Of a DNA stretch of 64,000 nt, positions 53,782 to 64,000 are shown one piece after another. Below the pieces are notes generated by a model that searched no databases, had not been told where the DNA came from, and saw nothing but the letters and a program-made list of their open reading frames with translations. The stretch's first letter is position 1, and each line of letters starts with the position of its first letter. Source of the DNA: Fomes fomentarius (lineage: Eukaryota; Basidiomycota; Agaricomycetes; Polyporales; Polyporaceae); NCBI GenBank assembly GCA_022606135.1, contig JABYQN010000017.1:186001-250000 (forward strand). The letters run 5' to 3'. The position numbers and the translations under genes are program-made.

Positions 53782-55497
53782 CTAGGGCTGTTGGGAACCC
53801 TTCACCTGTACCTGTTGCAAAGCCATTCCCACCATCTTGCGGCTCTCGATCATCCTCGACAGATTGGCATCGAAGCGGTCGCGATCTGCAATCTCAAAGC
53901 CTTCGATCACCAGCTTCTGCAACTTCTTGCACACAAACGCATCCTCAGAGACTGAGCCTGCATGTTCTTCTGAGCGCGGCTGCAGGGCCTCGAGCACACG
54001 CTCCGCACCGCCGGTCTTACTACTGGATAGCAGAGGGACGGACCCATGCACAGAGAGGCTCTGCAAATCTGGAAAGTTTGCAAGGAAGGCACGCCATCCG
54101 CCCTCGTCCTGACACGTTGTTCGGTGCCCATAGTCAATGTTGAGTTGCCTGGCCGGGATGCCCTGGAGGATGCGTCCGAGCTCGTCCAGGTCCGAATCTC
54201 CCCAATGCGGAGTGGGCTTCTGCCAGGAAGGGCGCAGGTCGTACTGCAGCTTCACGAAGATAGAGCCACACGTGACGGCGAGACGGGCCTGGTTGGAGGA
54301 GTCGTAGAGGCAGATGTAGACATTAACCTCCGCCGGTCCAAACCCGGGAGGAAACTCCAGTAGGACCAGATTATGCATAAGCGCGGTCATGCGCGATCTC
54401 TCCGCACCGAGCTGGTGGTCATTGATGATAGTGCTGTTGCGGCACTCCGTGTTAGCATCACTGACAATCCAGGTGTGGTCGGTTCGGAAGGGTATCTGGA
54501 CACGGTGTTGGAAGACGTGGAGATGTCGGTACAGGCCGCGGAAGTGTGGTGCAGAGACAAACAATGTCTTGAGCTTGTTCAGACTGTATGGCCCTCCTGT
54601 ATCGGATGCATACTCCAAGGAGTTAGTGTCGGATGGGAGGAAGGACGTGTCTTGTAGATCGAGATGTTCGAGAGAAGTGCATCTTGAAATCAAGAAGGCG
54701 AGCGACTTCCCACTGATTTTGAGCTCCTGGAGTCTGAGCCTCACCAGTTTCAGGAGGACAGACGAGCTTGCGTCGACTATCACACCTTTGATGGCCAGGA
54801 ATCGTAGCTTGGGGAACCGGGTACTGTTGAGAACGATTGCATGGTTGGAGGGACCCAATCCATCATCAGCTTCCTCAGCCACGAAGCTGGTGAGGGTCGG
54901 AAACTCGCACGTGGTGCCGTCAAGGAAGCTCTTCAAGTCGCCGTGATAGAGGTCCCGAAGTTGGAGCTCGCGCAGGCGATAAAGGTGAGGGTCGATTTTC
55001 TTGAACCGGAAGGGTGTTAAAGGGTCTCTCTTGAATGCGACTGACAGGGGAGCATTCTTTGACCGGACGAGACACATTTCCAGAAAGTCGTCTTTGACAC
55101 CGATGTTTTTGCCTTGGAGAGTGATATCAGACCACAATGTTGCGTCACTGAGCCCCGCGGCCCGCCACTCTCGGCAGACTAGGAGAAGCCGTAACCATTC
55201 CCAACCCTCAGTGCCGCGCACTTCTTTGAATATCCTCACTATCAACTCCTGCGGCAGGCGATTGATCTTCCGATGGGAGTTTGCAAGTGAAGAGAGTGTG
55301 CGGGCGTAGTCATGAAGCTGGCGACTCAAAGCCACAACTCGTTCAAGCTCTTCCTCTGTTGGAGTATACGCGGAATTGGGGAACGGGGTCAAGCCGTAGT
55401 ACCTCATGATATCGGAAGAGGTCGTCGGAGTTGCAGGCGGGGGCCGAGTGGCATAGTGTGGTCGGCCCAATCTGGTTAGGGTGCTAGTATCGAACAT
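53782..55497 (-). CDS. F-box/LRR-like protein, single exon
   Basis: An uninterrupted frame of 571 aa. Residues 45-75 form a short helix (ELERVVALSRQLHDYARTLS), then an F-box-like domain of the classic basidiomycete type (about 78-125: INRLPQELIVRIFKEV, LLVCREWRAAGLSDATLWSDI). Irregular LRR-like repeats follow (LEHLDLQDTSFLP and others) and a C-terminal LQKLVIEGFEIADRDRF segment. Full length for this class. It is a candidate SCF adaptor, inferred from the domain only. Unlike the other F-box loci in this window it has no intron and no damage. Opposite-strand frames are shadows. Confidence 0.85.
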   Translation of the reverse strand: MFDTSTLTRLGRPHYATRPPPATPTTSSDIMRYYGLTPFPNSAYTPTEEELERVVALSRQLHDYARTLSSLANSHRKINRLPQELIVRIFKEVRGTEGWEWLRLLLVCREWRAAGLSDATLWSDITLQGKNIGVKDDFLEMCLVRSKNAPLSVAFKRDPLTPFRFKKIDPHLYRLRELQLRDLYHGDLKSFLDGTTCEFPTLTSFVAEEADDGLGPSNHAIVLNSTRFPKLRFLAIKGVIVDASSSVLLKLVRLRLQELKISGKSLAFLISRCTSLEHLDLQDTSFLPSDTNSLEYASDTGGPYSLNKLKTLFVSAPHFRGLYRHLHVFQHRVQIPFRTDHTWIVSDANTECRNSTIINDHQLGAERSRMTALMHNLVLLEFPPGFGPAEVNVYICLYDSSNQARLAVTCGSIFVKLQYDLRPSWQKPTPHWGDSDLDELGRILQGIPARQLNIDYGHRTTCQDEGGWRAFLANFPDLQSLSVHGSVPLLSSSKTGGAERVLEALQPRSEEHAGSVSEDAFVCKKLQKLVIEGFEIADRDRFDANLSRMIESRKMVGMALQQVQVKGSQQP

Positions 55498-58400
55498 GTC
55501 ACGATCAGTGTCGGCTGCCGTCTTTACACTTCAAAGAACCCCAACTCACTTCTTCCCCACTTCAATCATAAACCCACCATTTGGAGCAATTGTTTCTTCT
55601 AACATCGGGTCCTGTGTTGTCCACTGTATCAGTCAAGACTCGACAGGGACCTCGTAATTGTACTCGAGGAGACATGCTTGATAGGCTGTTCGAAACTCAC
55701 CATAGTATGAAAATAGACTCAAGGGTAGATCGAGACAAGGATGAGGAGGGCTGTGGCGGGGTTGAGAGTGCTTGTTGTTCAAGAACAAGCGTGGTTGGTT
55801 GAAAAGCCGCAGTCACGATCAAGCGCGCACGCTTTGTCTCAGATGAAATCGCCCAGTCATTTCGCGCTTATATGGCTCTGCGCCACCGCCGGCCTGCCGG
55901 CCCGCCTTAGCACTGGTGACTTTCTTCTTCGTGCACTTACTCGGAGGCCTACAGCCTGTGAGCCTCGTCGTCTCCTGTGAGCCTCGTCGTTTACAGAAGG
56001 TAGCTGCCATTGTCTTCTACACACGTACATGGAGATCAAGAATCACAAGAAGACAACGTGATGATTGAAGCTATAGTCGCGTATCTCTACATACTCACTC
56101 TCGTTCAGTCATGAGCCTTAAGTAGTTAGAATTAGAACATGACACTCACATATCATCCTCACATCCAGTGTTCATCATCGTCGTACAGCACATCTGCGAC
56201 AAGATATTTGAGCTGCGGGAGGTATACGGGCGACAGAATGGCACGCTCCAGGCACGCTCCGAACCTGCAGTACTCTCACCGCTCTCGACTTTTGTTTGCC
56301 AGACCAGTGGTTGCGCAAGGTGCGAAGGGTGCCGTGGGACAGAAGACGATTTGTCCAGGTGCGCACTGGTCGACTGTTGGTAGTATCTCCTGCGAGCTGA
56401 CCATAAAGATCTGATCATTGGAGGGTCTATATGCTAATGATACGACATATTCTCGACTCGGACCTCGAGCCTGTTTTGGAAGCTTCCCGCGCGCAGTCTC
56501 TGACTTTTTCTCTTAAACGCAGGCCCAGGACATGCTTCTGTCTTTTCTACACACTCTGTGTTCGAGTACTACCGCTCAAGAGATGGTTATTTAGGTGTGG
56601 TAAGACCGAGCTCTTCCTCTGTCAACGCGCTTCAGAGAGATTGTCTGCCCATCTATTGGAGCGCGAGCAGGGCAGTATGCAGATCCCGCTACGTCTCTCG
56701 CATGCACTCATCTCCCGTACTCGCCACAGGCTCTCGCAACAACCACTCATATTTCGCACCATGTCGGCAAGTTGCACCAAGGTCAGGATGTATCGTAAGT
56801 TTCGCTCTCAGTCCGAAGGGGATGCTAATGGCCCCCTCCCAGATGGCGCTGTGGTGGCGGATATGCGGAAGGAAAGATCGCAGAGATCGTCGAGGAGGAC
56901 AAGGCAGAGGTGACGACTTAGAAGGTATTTGCATGTCACATCCGTGGCAGGGGAACACTGTATCTCGCAACGCGAGGGGCCTGGAGGACCTGCAGAAGGG
57001 GGTAAGATTTTGAACCTTACGTTCTCCGATTGCTTGGATGAACATTGATATCCCGCAGAACGACGTGGTGCTCATGAGCTCGATCAGGTCAAAGAGAATG
57101 CGTCGAACGTTCGATATGAGCGAGTAGCTATTCTTACACTAGTGGTTGTACAGTTGAAGTCACTTTCCAGTGAATCACTACTCTCGCACAACGACGCGTG
57201 ATACTCGGTCTAAGCCGCCGCACGATTGATTCAGTCATCCGCTACGGTTGGGCCATCAGACTCATGTCATGATTGCGACCGTTCGACGTTTACGTTCAAC
57301 CGCCAACTGTTCCGTCCAAACCGCGACTCCTGTAAGTGGTTCATATTTTCCGAGAAATTGGTCTGTTTCCAACGACGATTTCCTTCCAATCATTGAATAC
57401 CTACCCAGTGCCACATCTGCACACTCAACCACTGTCAGCCTGAGGCACGACGTGTTCGCAACATCGCTTGTCTCGTAGGCAACTCGAACCTCGACAGACG
57501 TAGACACTTACTTATTCCATGTACTTAGTCCGAGACACCGAGTCCGTGTTCTTGCGTTGTGATCCGTGCTCGCCGTCAGGCTAGCGACCGTCCTAGCAGT
57601 GAATAGCAGCAACAATCCTCATCAAGGTGAGGTCATCAGCCTGCAAGGCTGAGCATCCGTATTAGTATGGTGTTGATCTGAATGGAAGTGTTAGCTCAGT
57701 GGACCAGTGGCCCAGTGGATATGGAATAAAATTTTCACCTCATCTCGCTCTGCCCGGATTTGAGCAATTGGACGGTCGCAGGTGACCCTAGTAAGTAGTA
57801 GTAGGCGCTCAGCGCTGAGGTGGCGGGCGCCTGTATCTTCCTCACCTCTTGCTCTCGACCGTGATGCTCGTCTTGGCTCGCGCGTGCATTGCCTCCTTCT
57901 ATCTGGACCTCTGGACCTCTGTTTCTCATCAGTCGTGGCTCCAGCTGCTTATTGGAACCCGGGCTTACCCAAGACTCGTCCATCTCCCATAGGTTGTAAT
58001 GGTACGACGAAGTTATTCTTCCTCAATCAATGGAACCTGGGACTCGTCTCGAACTGTACTCCTTACGAATAGCTGAGAGTAGTCAGCGCGCGTTTGAAAA
58101 TGCGAAACTGAAAGGAAGAGGTTTGGAAAGCCGTCAAAATAGACTGGTAATTCATCCGCTCGAACGCACTCACTTACGTTAGACTGCCGTACGCGTACGT
58201 GTGTTGTGTTGCTGAGCAACTGTGCTTCCGGGGCGTTCAGACGTCAGGGCCCGCACCAAGAGCCCTCTTCCCTCTACCGCTGTCATAGTACCGTTCGGAT
58301 GTAGGGAGGGAGCCCCATGGCACGGGATGGACGAACGGAGAGGGAGGCTGTTCGTGAGTCTTCCACGACTTACAGCCTGCCTAATTCCCTCACGCAGGTT

Positions 58401-58868
58401 ACACTTGATACTATACCTTCGCACACAATCTGCGGCAGTCGTGCACAAGTAATGCTACTGAGGGGAGAGATGAGTAAGTTCCTTTGCCAGCCTGGGGTGT
58501 GTGGAGATACTTCAATCGGTAGTATGAAGATACGTGGTCGCTCGCATCAACTGCTTCCTCGTCCTTTGGAACGCTCGGCAAGCAACCTAGACCTCTTATT
58601 GTTGCATGCTGTGCGTCACTCGACGTTTCTGCGCCTCACGTCAGGTCGAATCGGTGGGGCACGCCACTCGTGAGCGCGATGCACGTCGCAGCGCTCCCCT
58701 TGGCCGGACGGCATGGAAGGTTCAGACGGGAACTCGGCGTCGGGGGTAAGATGTTTATAAGAGCTTCGGCCAACTGCTCATCGACGCCTACCTTTCTCGG
58801 CATTCTTCTGAGTGAGACACCTCGCCTTCTCTCCCGTTACCCCGGACAACCTTCCGTTCCTATCTTGT
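55498..58868. other. Long intergenic region, no gene assigned
   Basis: About 3.4 kb with several short frames on both strands (for example 56137-56410, 56431-56913 and 57782-58072), none with a recognisable domain or a consistent splice chain. It could hold a fast-evolving gene or decayed sequence. Pairs of direct 9-12 bp repeats occur near 55960-55990 (GAGCCTCGTCGT twice). Confidence 0.35.
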
Positions 58869-58901
58869 ATGGAGTTCCAGCACAAAATTCTAGGAGGCTC
58901 T

Positions 58902-61084
58902 ATGTCAGTGTTGCTACGCATCAGAACAATCGCTACGGGTGAGTAGACAACCTTTTTCTACTCCGGTAATTGGCTCTGGCGAAGTCTCACCTACATTATC
59001 CTTCAGCGTCCTTTGTCGCTCTGTGCACAATAACACTTCATGCGGAGTCAGTGACATCTGGTACGCCGCACACTGTTGTTGAAAACGTTCCCTCTGCCGC
59101 CAATTCTCGCACACCAGGCTCTATTGATTCATCCTCGCAAATCTTCACTACTGGCAATCCTGCGCCCAACATCGTTGACCTTGGTTACGTGAAGTATAGA
59201 GGCAACCTATCCTATCCCGACACCGTCGCGTACCTAGGTCTCCCCTACGCCGAACCCCCTCTTGGCGAACGCCGCTGGCGTAAGCCCGAAACGCTCAATA
59301 CGTCACGTATCTCATCGGAGGCTCAGAACCGGGTCGTCAATGTGACAGAGTATCCAAACTTCTGTGTCCAGGGCACCACTGGCGGTACGTCTGACGCTGG
59401 AACAAGACGCCGTGATGATGGATGCTTACTACGGTTGACAGGCGGTGAGCATCAAGGGGCCGGGACCGAAGATTGCCTGAATGTGAACGTATACGCACCA
59501 GCAGGAGCGAAGAAGGCTGACAAACGTGAGTCATCATCCTACCTATACGTGCATGGCGATAGGTGCTCAGGGTATGAGTACGACAGTTCCCGTGCTCTTC
59601 TACATACATAGCGGCGCGTACTCCTTCGGCAACCCGCAGGTCTGGCCGTTTGATCACTGGGTACACCAATCGCCGAATGTCGTCATCGTCGCCGTCTATT
59701 ATCGGCTTGCCTCATTCGGGTTTCTCTCGGCACCGGAGTTCGCGAGCGAAGGCGTTGCCGACCTGAATGTCGGATTCTACGACCAGATCGAAGCGCTGAA
59801 GTGGGTGCAGAACCACATTGACGCGTTTGGTGGAGATCCCCAACAGGTTACGATAGATGGACAGAGTGCCGGCGGATCGTCGGTTGAGCTGCACCTCCTC
59901 GCTGGTCAGAGCCAGGGTCTGTTCTCGCAGGCGATTGGGCAGAGTGTGTACCGCACGCCGCTGCAGACACTTGAACAGATGAAGGTATGCCTCTTTTCTT
60001 GCTGGTTGCCTTGCCTTGGGTCGCGTACGTGTAAACTCATGCTGATGAGCTCTTCCCCTCTACTAGCCCGTCTTTGACTACTACGCTCATCAAGGTGGGT
60101 GCGACAACACCTCTGCGACGGACACCATGGCTTGTCTGCGGAACACGGACGTGAGCGTGCTCGCTCAGGTTCAGGACATGGTTTATTACAACGTGTGAGT
60201 CGCGTGTCTGAATATCGCAATGTTGCCCCAGCTTATGTCTTATATGTAGCACCAACAACTACCCTTTCCGCCCTGTCATCGATAACACGCTCTTTTCCGA
60301 GTATCCTACCATCTCGATCTTGAATGGCGACCTTACGGATGTCCCGGTTATGGTCGGGTAAGCCATCATCGGTTGTTCTGATTTCCAAAACTTGGCTCAT
60401 AAAAATGCTTTAGGGCTTTAACAAATGAAAGCCTCTCTGAAGGGACCAATCTCACCGCTGCGCTCCTGCAGTTCTACCCTGCTTTCACATCCGCTGACAT
60501 CGAAGATTATGAAAGAGTCTACCCCTTGAGCGACTACGAGTCTGCGGAGCAGCGCCTCAACGTCGCCACCGGCGAGTCCGAGTTCAGATGCGCGCGTCAT
60601 ATCATAGGTCTCGCCGCGGCTCGGAAGAACGACGTGTACACGTACCGCTACAATCAGCCAATTCCCACCGTGCCCACAGACCTGGTGACGCACGGGGCAG
60701 AGAACTGGATGATGTTCCGCGGGACTTTCCTGGGGTACGTCAGGCCTCCTTGCTCTCGTGTCGAGCCCACTTTGCTTACATAGGCTTCGCAGAAACAATG
60801 GGACGACGACGTTCCAGCCCCAGTCGGACGTCGAGCTTGCCTTCGCCGAAGAGCTCATCGCGTACTGGCTGTCGTTCGTGCGCGCGGGCGACCCGAACGC
60901 GTATAAGCTCCAGCGCTCGCCGGTGTGGCCCAAGTATGATGCGGATGAGATGAAGCGCATCGTGTTACAGGAGCCGGAGAGTGGGGATCCGGATGTCAGT
61001 GGGAACACAGTCGAGGCGGAACCTGCAGCAGAGAGCGCGCGATGCGAATTTGTGGCGTCGAAGGCGAAACAGCAGCAAGCGTAG
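58902..61084 (+). CDS. Secreted type-B carboxylesterase/lipase
   Basis: Eight exons keep frame: 58902-58938, 59007-59384, 59442-59525, 59587-59984, 60067-60194, 60250-60357, 60414-60734 and 60793-61084, giving 581 aa. The N-terminus (MSVLLRIRTIATASFVALCT, split by intron 1) looks like a signal peptide. Family marks: the YLGLPYAEPPLGERRW opening, EDCLNVNVYAP, a nucleophile elbow GQSAGGSS (S260), an acidic segment TNESLSEGT, and THGAENWMMF, where the catalytic His is expected. The oxyanion motif is HSGAYSFG rather than HGGG. Such enzymes hydrolyse carboxyl esters outside the cell, including lipids and plant or xenobiotic esters; the substrate is unknown. An in-frame ATG at 58869 would add 11 residues before the signal. 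It converges with the hydrolase gene at 61372-62800. Confidence 0.9.
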
Positions 61085-61371
61085 GATTCTGTGGAGTCGA
61101 TTTGGGAGCGTGCCGTATCAGACGTTCAGTTTGTAATGTTCATCGCTCATTTTTTCATTACCGGAGACTTACTACACAAGCACTCTGCAGATGGCAGTAT
61201 CGATGACCGTAGACGAATCGTGCTCAGAGCTCTAGCTCTATTGTATATCTTGTGGCATAGTGCCGACGGTAACTGTGAACTGCTGCTGGGACGCACATGC
61301 AGTTAGGATGAACGGATGAACGTACGATGTAGTAGTACGAACATAATGTATTGTCATCGGAAATTCGCGAA

Positions 61372-62800
61372 TCAAAGTGCCCCAGTCAACAGCCACTTCA
61401 GCCCATCCCTAGTGTCCTGGACGGCCTTCATCGCAAGCGAGATCGTGGGGTACGAGTAGTAGAATCCGTGTCCGACACCAGGGTAACTACAATAATCGTG
61501 AGTGCGAGCGATCTAGTAGTACAACTTGAATAGAGCATGGATGACGTACAACTCCTCCTTGACCTTGACGTCTGCCTCGCGCAGGACCTTGATCCACAGT
61601 CGGGCATCGTCTCGCAGGGGATCCATGCCGTTGTACGTGACGAATGCCGGAGGTAAGCTTGCGTGTGAAGGGAAGAGCAGCGGGGAGAAACGGGGATCTT
61701 CTGCGGGAGCTTGGAGAAGCACTTCAACGCGCTCATGATGAGCTCATATATAGACGAGCAAGCGGAACAGTGAGCACGCACTGAAGCACTGCGCGAGCAT
61801 GTCGCGCGTGAGGAAGGGGCCATCCTTGAACTCTTCCATAGAGCGGTACTCTGACTTGTACCTAAACAGCAGCAAGATGACAAGTCTCTATGAACCGGAG
61901 CATGGGGAACGATGAGCGACGCACGTACCGCTCTGGACAGGCATCAGGAGAGATGACGGAAGGCTGGCGGATGAGCTGGCCAGTCACTCTGCGGCCGTCA
62001 AAGAAAGGGTCGTCACGGGCACGATACGCGCAGACGATGGCCAGGTTCGCGCCTGCGGAGTCACCACCAAGGACGAAGCCCTTCTGCAGCGAAATATGGA
62101 GCGCGGCCGCTTTCTCTGCAGTCTGAAAGGATTGTCAATGCAAGCAAGCACACGGTCATCCCGAAGCAGAGACAGACCCATTTCACCGCAGCGTACGCAT
62201 CGTTCAATCCAGCAGGAAATGGGTTTTCGGGAGCAAGCCTGTCAAAGAAACACCATGAGCACTGCTATGTCTAGTCAGACGGAATGCAGACGTACCTATA
62301 GTCGACATTCACGACGCAAACCTGTTGCTCTACGCTGAGGTTGCGGAGGAAGTTATCGTCTTGATCGATGTCACCTGCTATCCACCCTACATGTTTTCGG
62401 GGTGCTGTCAGTCAACGGTTGTCGACGATGCAAAGCATGGCGCACACCTCCAGCATGGAACCAGACGAGGACAGGATAGGTCTGTGTCGCATTCCCCGAC
62501 GGTACGATGCACCTCGCCCGAATACGCCCACCTTCGACTGGTATGGACTTATCCTCGAGGGTATATGTCGAGGCTACAGGTGAGGTCAAGCCTTTGAAAT
62601 TCTCTCGAATAGCTCAAGTACATACCGGGTGGTAGCATTTGAGCGTGATGTTGAATGGAATCCTGTACGGCCGTCCGCGCGACCGTTCGGGCAATCTCAA
62701 GAGGAGATTGGCCCGAGACAGACGCATTTGGGGCGACGTTAGTCAGGCTCTGCTGCTTGGCGTATGCTTCGGCAAATTCGGGATCCATGAAGTACCGCAA
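61372..62800 (-). CDS. Alpha/beta hydrolase, arylacetamide deacetylase/HSL-like
   Basis: The model is complement(join(61372..61486,61550..61742,61782..61861,61929..62122,62178..62238,62296..62386,62448..62591,62626..62800)), 350 aa. It keeps frame, though intron 6 is only 39 bp and less certain. Active-site elements: oxyanion HAGGW (H104; Ala replaces the first Gly), GGDSAGAN (S179), a GMDPLRDD acid (D289) and GVGHGFYYSYP (H319). It shares the NVDYRLAPE.PFP segment and intron positions around it with the hydrolase at 26691-28153, so the two are paralogues, though distant. No signal peptide is evident. The substrate is unknown. Confidence 0.85.
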
Positions 62801-63156
62801 GAAAGAATGTGTTCAACCCGGGTCTGTAGAGGAGGTTGAAGTAGGTGACATCGTGTTTCACTTCCTATATACAGGAGACACAAGTCGAACCATGTGTCAA
62901 TGTGGAAGAGGGCGAGCTCGAGTATGTACCAACCCTGGATTGTCGGGTGGCGTTGGCTTCGAGGCTGTAACAATACGCAACTCGGGCGGCACATCGCCGC
63001 CCGCACTAAATACGAAGTGACAACATGTAAGCTCGCAAGGTTCAAGTGAATTGGTCTGACCAAGCGATGTATGATACCTCCGAACGGCAATCGAGATGAT
63101 CGACATGAGAAGAACAGACGAGTACGCCCTCGTGCTGAGTTGCCCGCCCGACTTCA
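62801..63156. other. Intergenic, no gene recognised
   Basis: Promoter side of the hydrolase and 3' flank of the SET gene. No feature seen. Confidence 0.4.
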
Positions 63157-64000
63157 TCACGGGTTTGTAGTTCGATTCCTACGCCTCAGACCCCACCACT
63201 CCGTCAGATGGGGAGCTGCCTCCACATCCGCCCACCCCCTATCATTTCCTGTATACGCCCGGTTCAAGGTAGCCGCGAGCCCGGCCCACCTACGAGCTCC
63301 CTCCGCGTCCTCGAGTGCACAACATGCTTTGCACAATCGCGTGGCAAAGCCCTCCCAGACCGGCTCGTAGTACAGCTGCTCCTTTTCGAACAGATCCATG
63401 TACATCTTGTCTACGCGGTTGATGTAGTCGTCGGGCATGCTAGGCGTATGCGCCCAGCGCTCAAGTGCGGCATTGCGTGTGTCGAGGTCAGAGTCTGCCT
63501 TTGCGATGAGTGCGCGGCGGGCATCGCTCTGGGAGAGGGCGGGTCCTGAGAGCGAGCAGGCGGGGCAGGCACAGGTGAAGCCGTAGTCCTCTGAGAGCGC
63601 GAGCTGTCGTGCGGCTCGGGGGAGTCCTGGGTCGATGTATGAGATGAAGATCTGCGAGTTGGGGGATATTGGGAGGAGGGCACGGAGTTCGAATGAGAGT
63701 GTATCGAGGTCGAATCGATAGAAAGCGTTGGGAGAGCAGCTGAGTGAGGTGAGCTCACTTAATGCGGAGGGACCATGGGCTCGAAAAAGTGCGGACCTGT
63801 GATTCACTCTGGAGATGTCCTTGCATACGGCCGCGTATTGCCGCTTGGAGTGAGGGAGGAGACCGATATGCAGGGCGTTAGTGTCGATGATGGCCTTGAT
63901 TCGGGAGGGCTCCTGAGGATGGCTATTCATGAGGAGGAAGAATGCTTCCCTGCTGGAGAGTGAGAGGGATTCTATGGCGCCTGCGAGCTCGAAATACGCC
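63157..64000 (-). CDS. SET-domain protein, 3' part (5' beyond window)
   Basis: The model is complement(join(63157..63739,63797..>64000)); the gene begins outside the window. A 57 bp intron (GTCCGC...CTCAG) splits the SET core. Joined, it reads SRVNHSCSPNAFYRFD, the NHSC-x-PN signature for SAM and lysine binding, then ELRALLPISPNSQIFISYID (the GEEI.I.Y motif equivalent) and a post-SET Cys cluster (FTCACPACSLSG). The domain order suggests a SMYD-type protein lysine methyltransferase, with a helical C-terminus after it. Whether a MYND finger precedes it cannot be seen. The target protein is unknown. Confidence 0.85.
   Translation of the reverse strand, partial: AYFELAGAIESLSLSSREAFFLLMNSHPQEPSRIKAIIDTNALHIGLLPHSKRQYAAVCKDISRVNHRSALFRAHGPSALSELTSLSCSPNAFYRFDLDTLSFELRALLPISPNSQIFISYIDPGLPRAARQLALSEDYGFTCACPACSLSGPALSQSDARRALIAKADSDLDTRNAALERWAHTPSMPDDYINRVDKMYMDLFEKEQLYYEPVWEGFATRLCKACCALEDAEGARRWAGLAATLNRAYTGNDRGWADVEAAPHLTEWWGLRRRNRTTNP

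Noticed and set aside
63160..63185. T-loop-like GTAGTTCGATTCCTAC, possible tRNA
   Set aside because: The stem does not fit a five-pair T-arm with a seven-base loop, no D-arm or acceptor stem is present, and it lies at the end of the SET gene.
1..64000. CRISPR arrays, operons, bacterial promoters or a biosynthetic cluster
   Set aside because: Introns, gene families and composition are those of a basidiomycete nuclear genome. No direct-repeat array with unique spacers and no backbone synthase or synthetase was seen.

Overview
The window is nuclear DNA of a filamentous basidiomycete, most likely an Agaricomycete of the polypore or mushroom type. The evidence is the many short GT-AG introns (about 50-80 bp, with micro-exons of 8 and 14 nt) and families typical of these fungi: repeated F-box/LRR-like genes, DUF6534-type membrane proteins, a DUF4246 protein, a divergent Hsp70-like ATPase, arylacetamide-deacetylase-like esterases and a type-B carboxylesterase. 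There are no bacterial or organellar features, and I found no rRNA, tRNA or CRISPR array.

Layout. 0-8.1 kb: the 3' end of a methyltransferase, two tandem F-box/LRR paralogues on the minus strand (the second truncated) and a multi-exon DUF6534 gene. 8.07-18.7 kb: a methyltransferase pseudogene, then a nested transposon, in which a 9.36 kb Ty3/Gypsy chromovirus sits inside a roughly 0.5 kb non-autonomous hAT-like element. The retroelement has identical 301 bp LTRs, a TATGG target duplication and one uninterrupted 2858-aa Gag-Pol frame with an unusual C-terminal module. The hAT-like element has TAGTGT-type inverted ends and an 8 bp duplication. 19-29.7 kb: a coiled-coil repeat protein, the Hsp70-like gene (13 exons resolved), a DUF4246 gene with an apparent frameshift, and two esterase-like hydrolases, the upstream one dead. 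30.7-43 kb: a second DUF6534 gene, the intact methyltransferase, an F-box gene, a 334 bp fold-back repeat, two low-complexity hypothetical genes and a decayed F-box fragment.

43.7-64 kb: a TMEM184/organic-solute-transporter-alpha-like gene with 15 exons and one 1.58 kb intron, a small charged protein, two F-box pseudogenes, a large single-exon F-box/LRR gene, a secreted type-B carboxylesterase, a third esterase-like hydrolase and the 3' part of a SET-domain gene that runs off the window.

This is not an operon or a biosynthetic cluster. It is a transposon-rich, paralogue-rich region in which lineage-specific families (F-box, DUF6534, methyltransferase, alpha/beta hydrolase) each occur as a mix of intact, truncated and broken copies. 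Exon coordinates were derived by eye from splice consensus and frame continuity. Those given as complete joins keep frame to the stop codon. Others are marked as partial.
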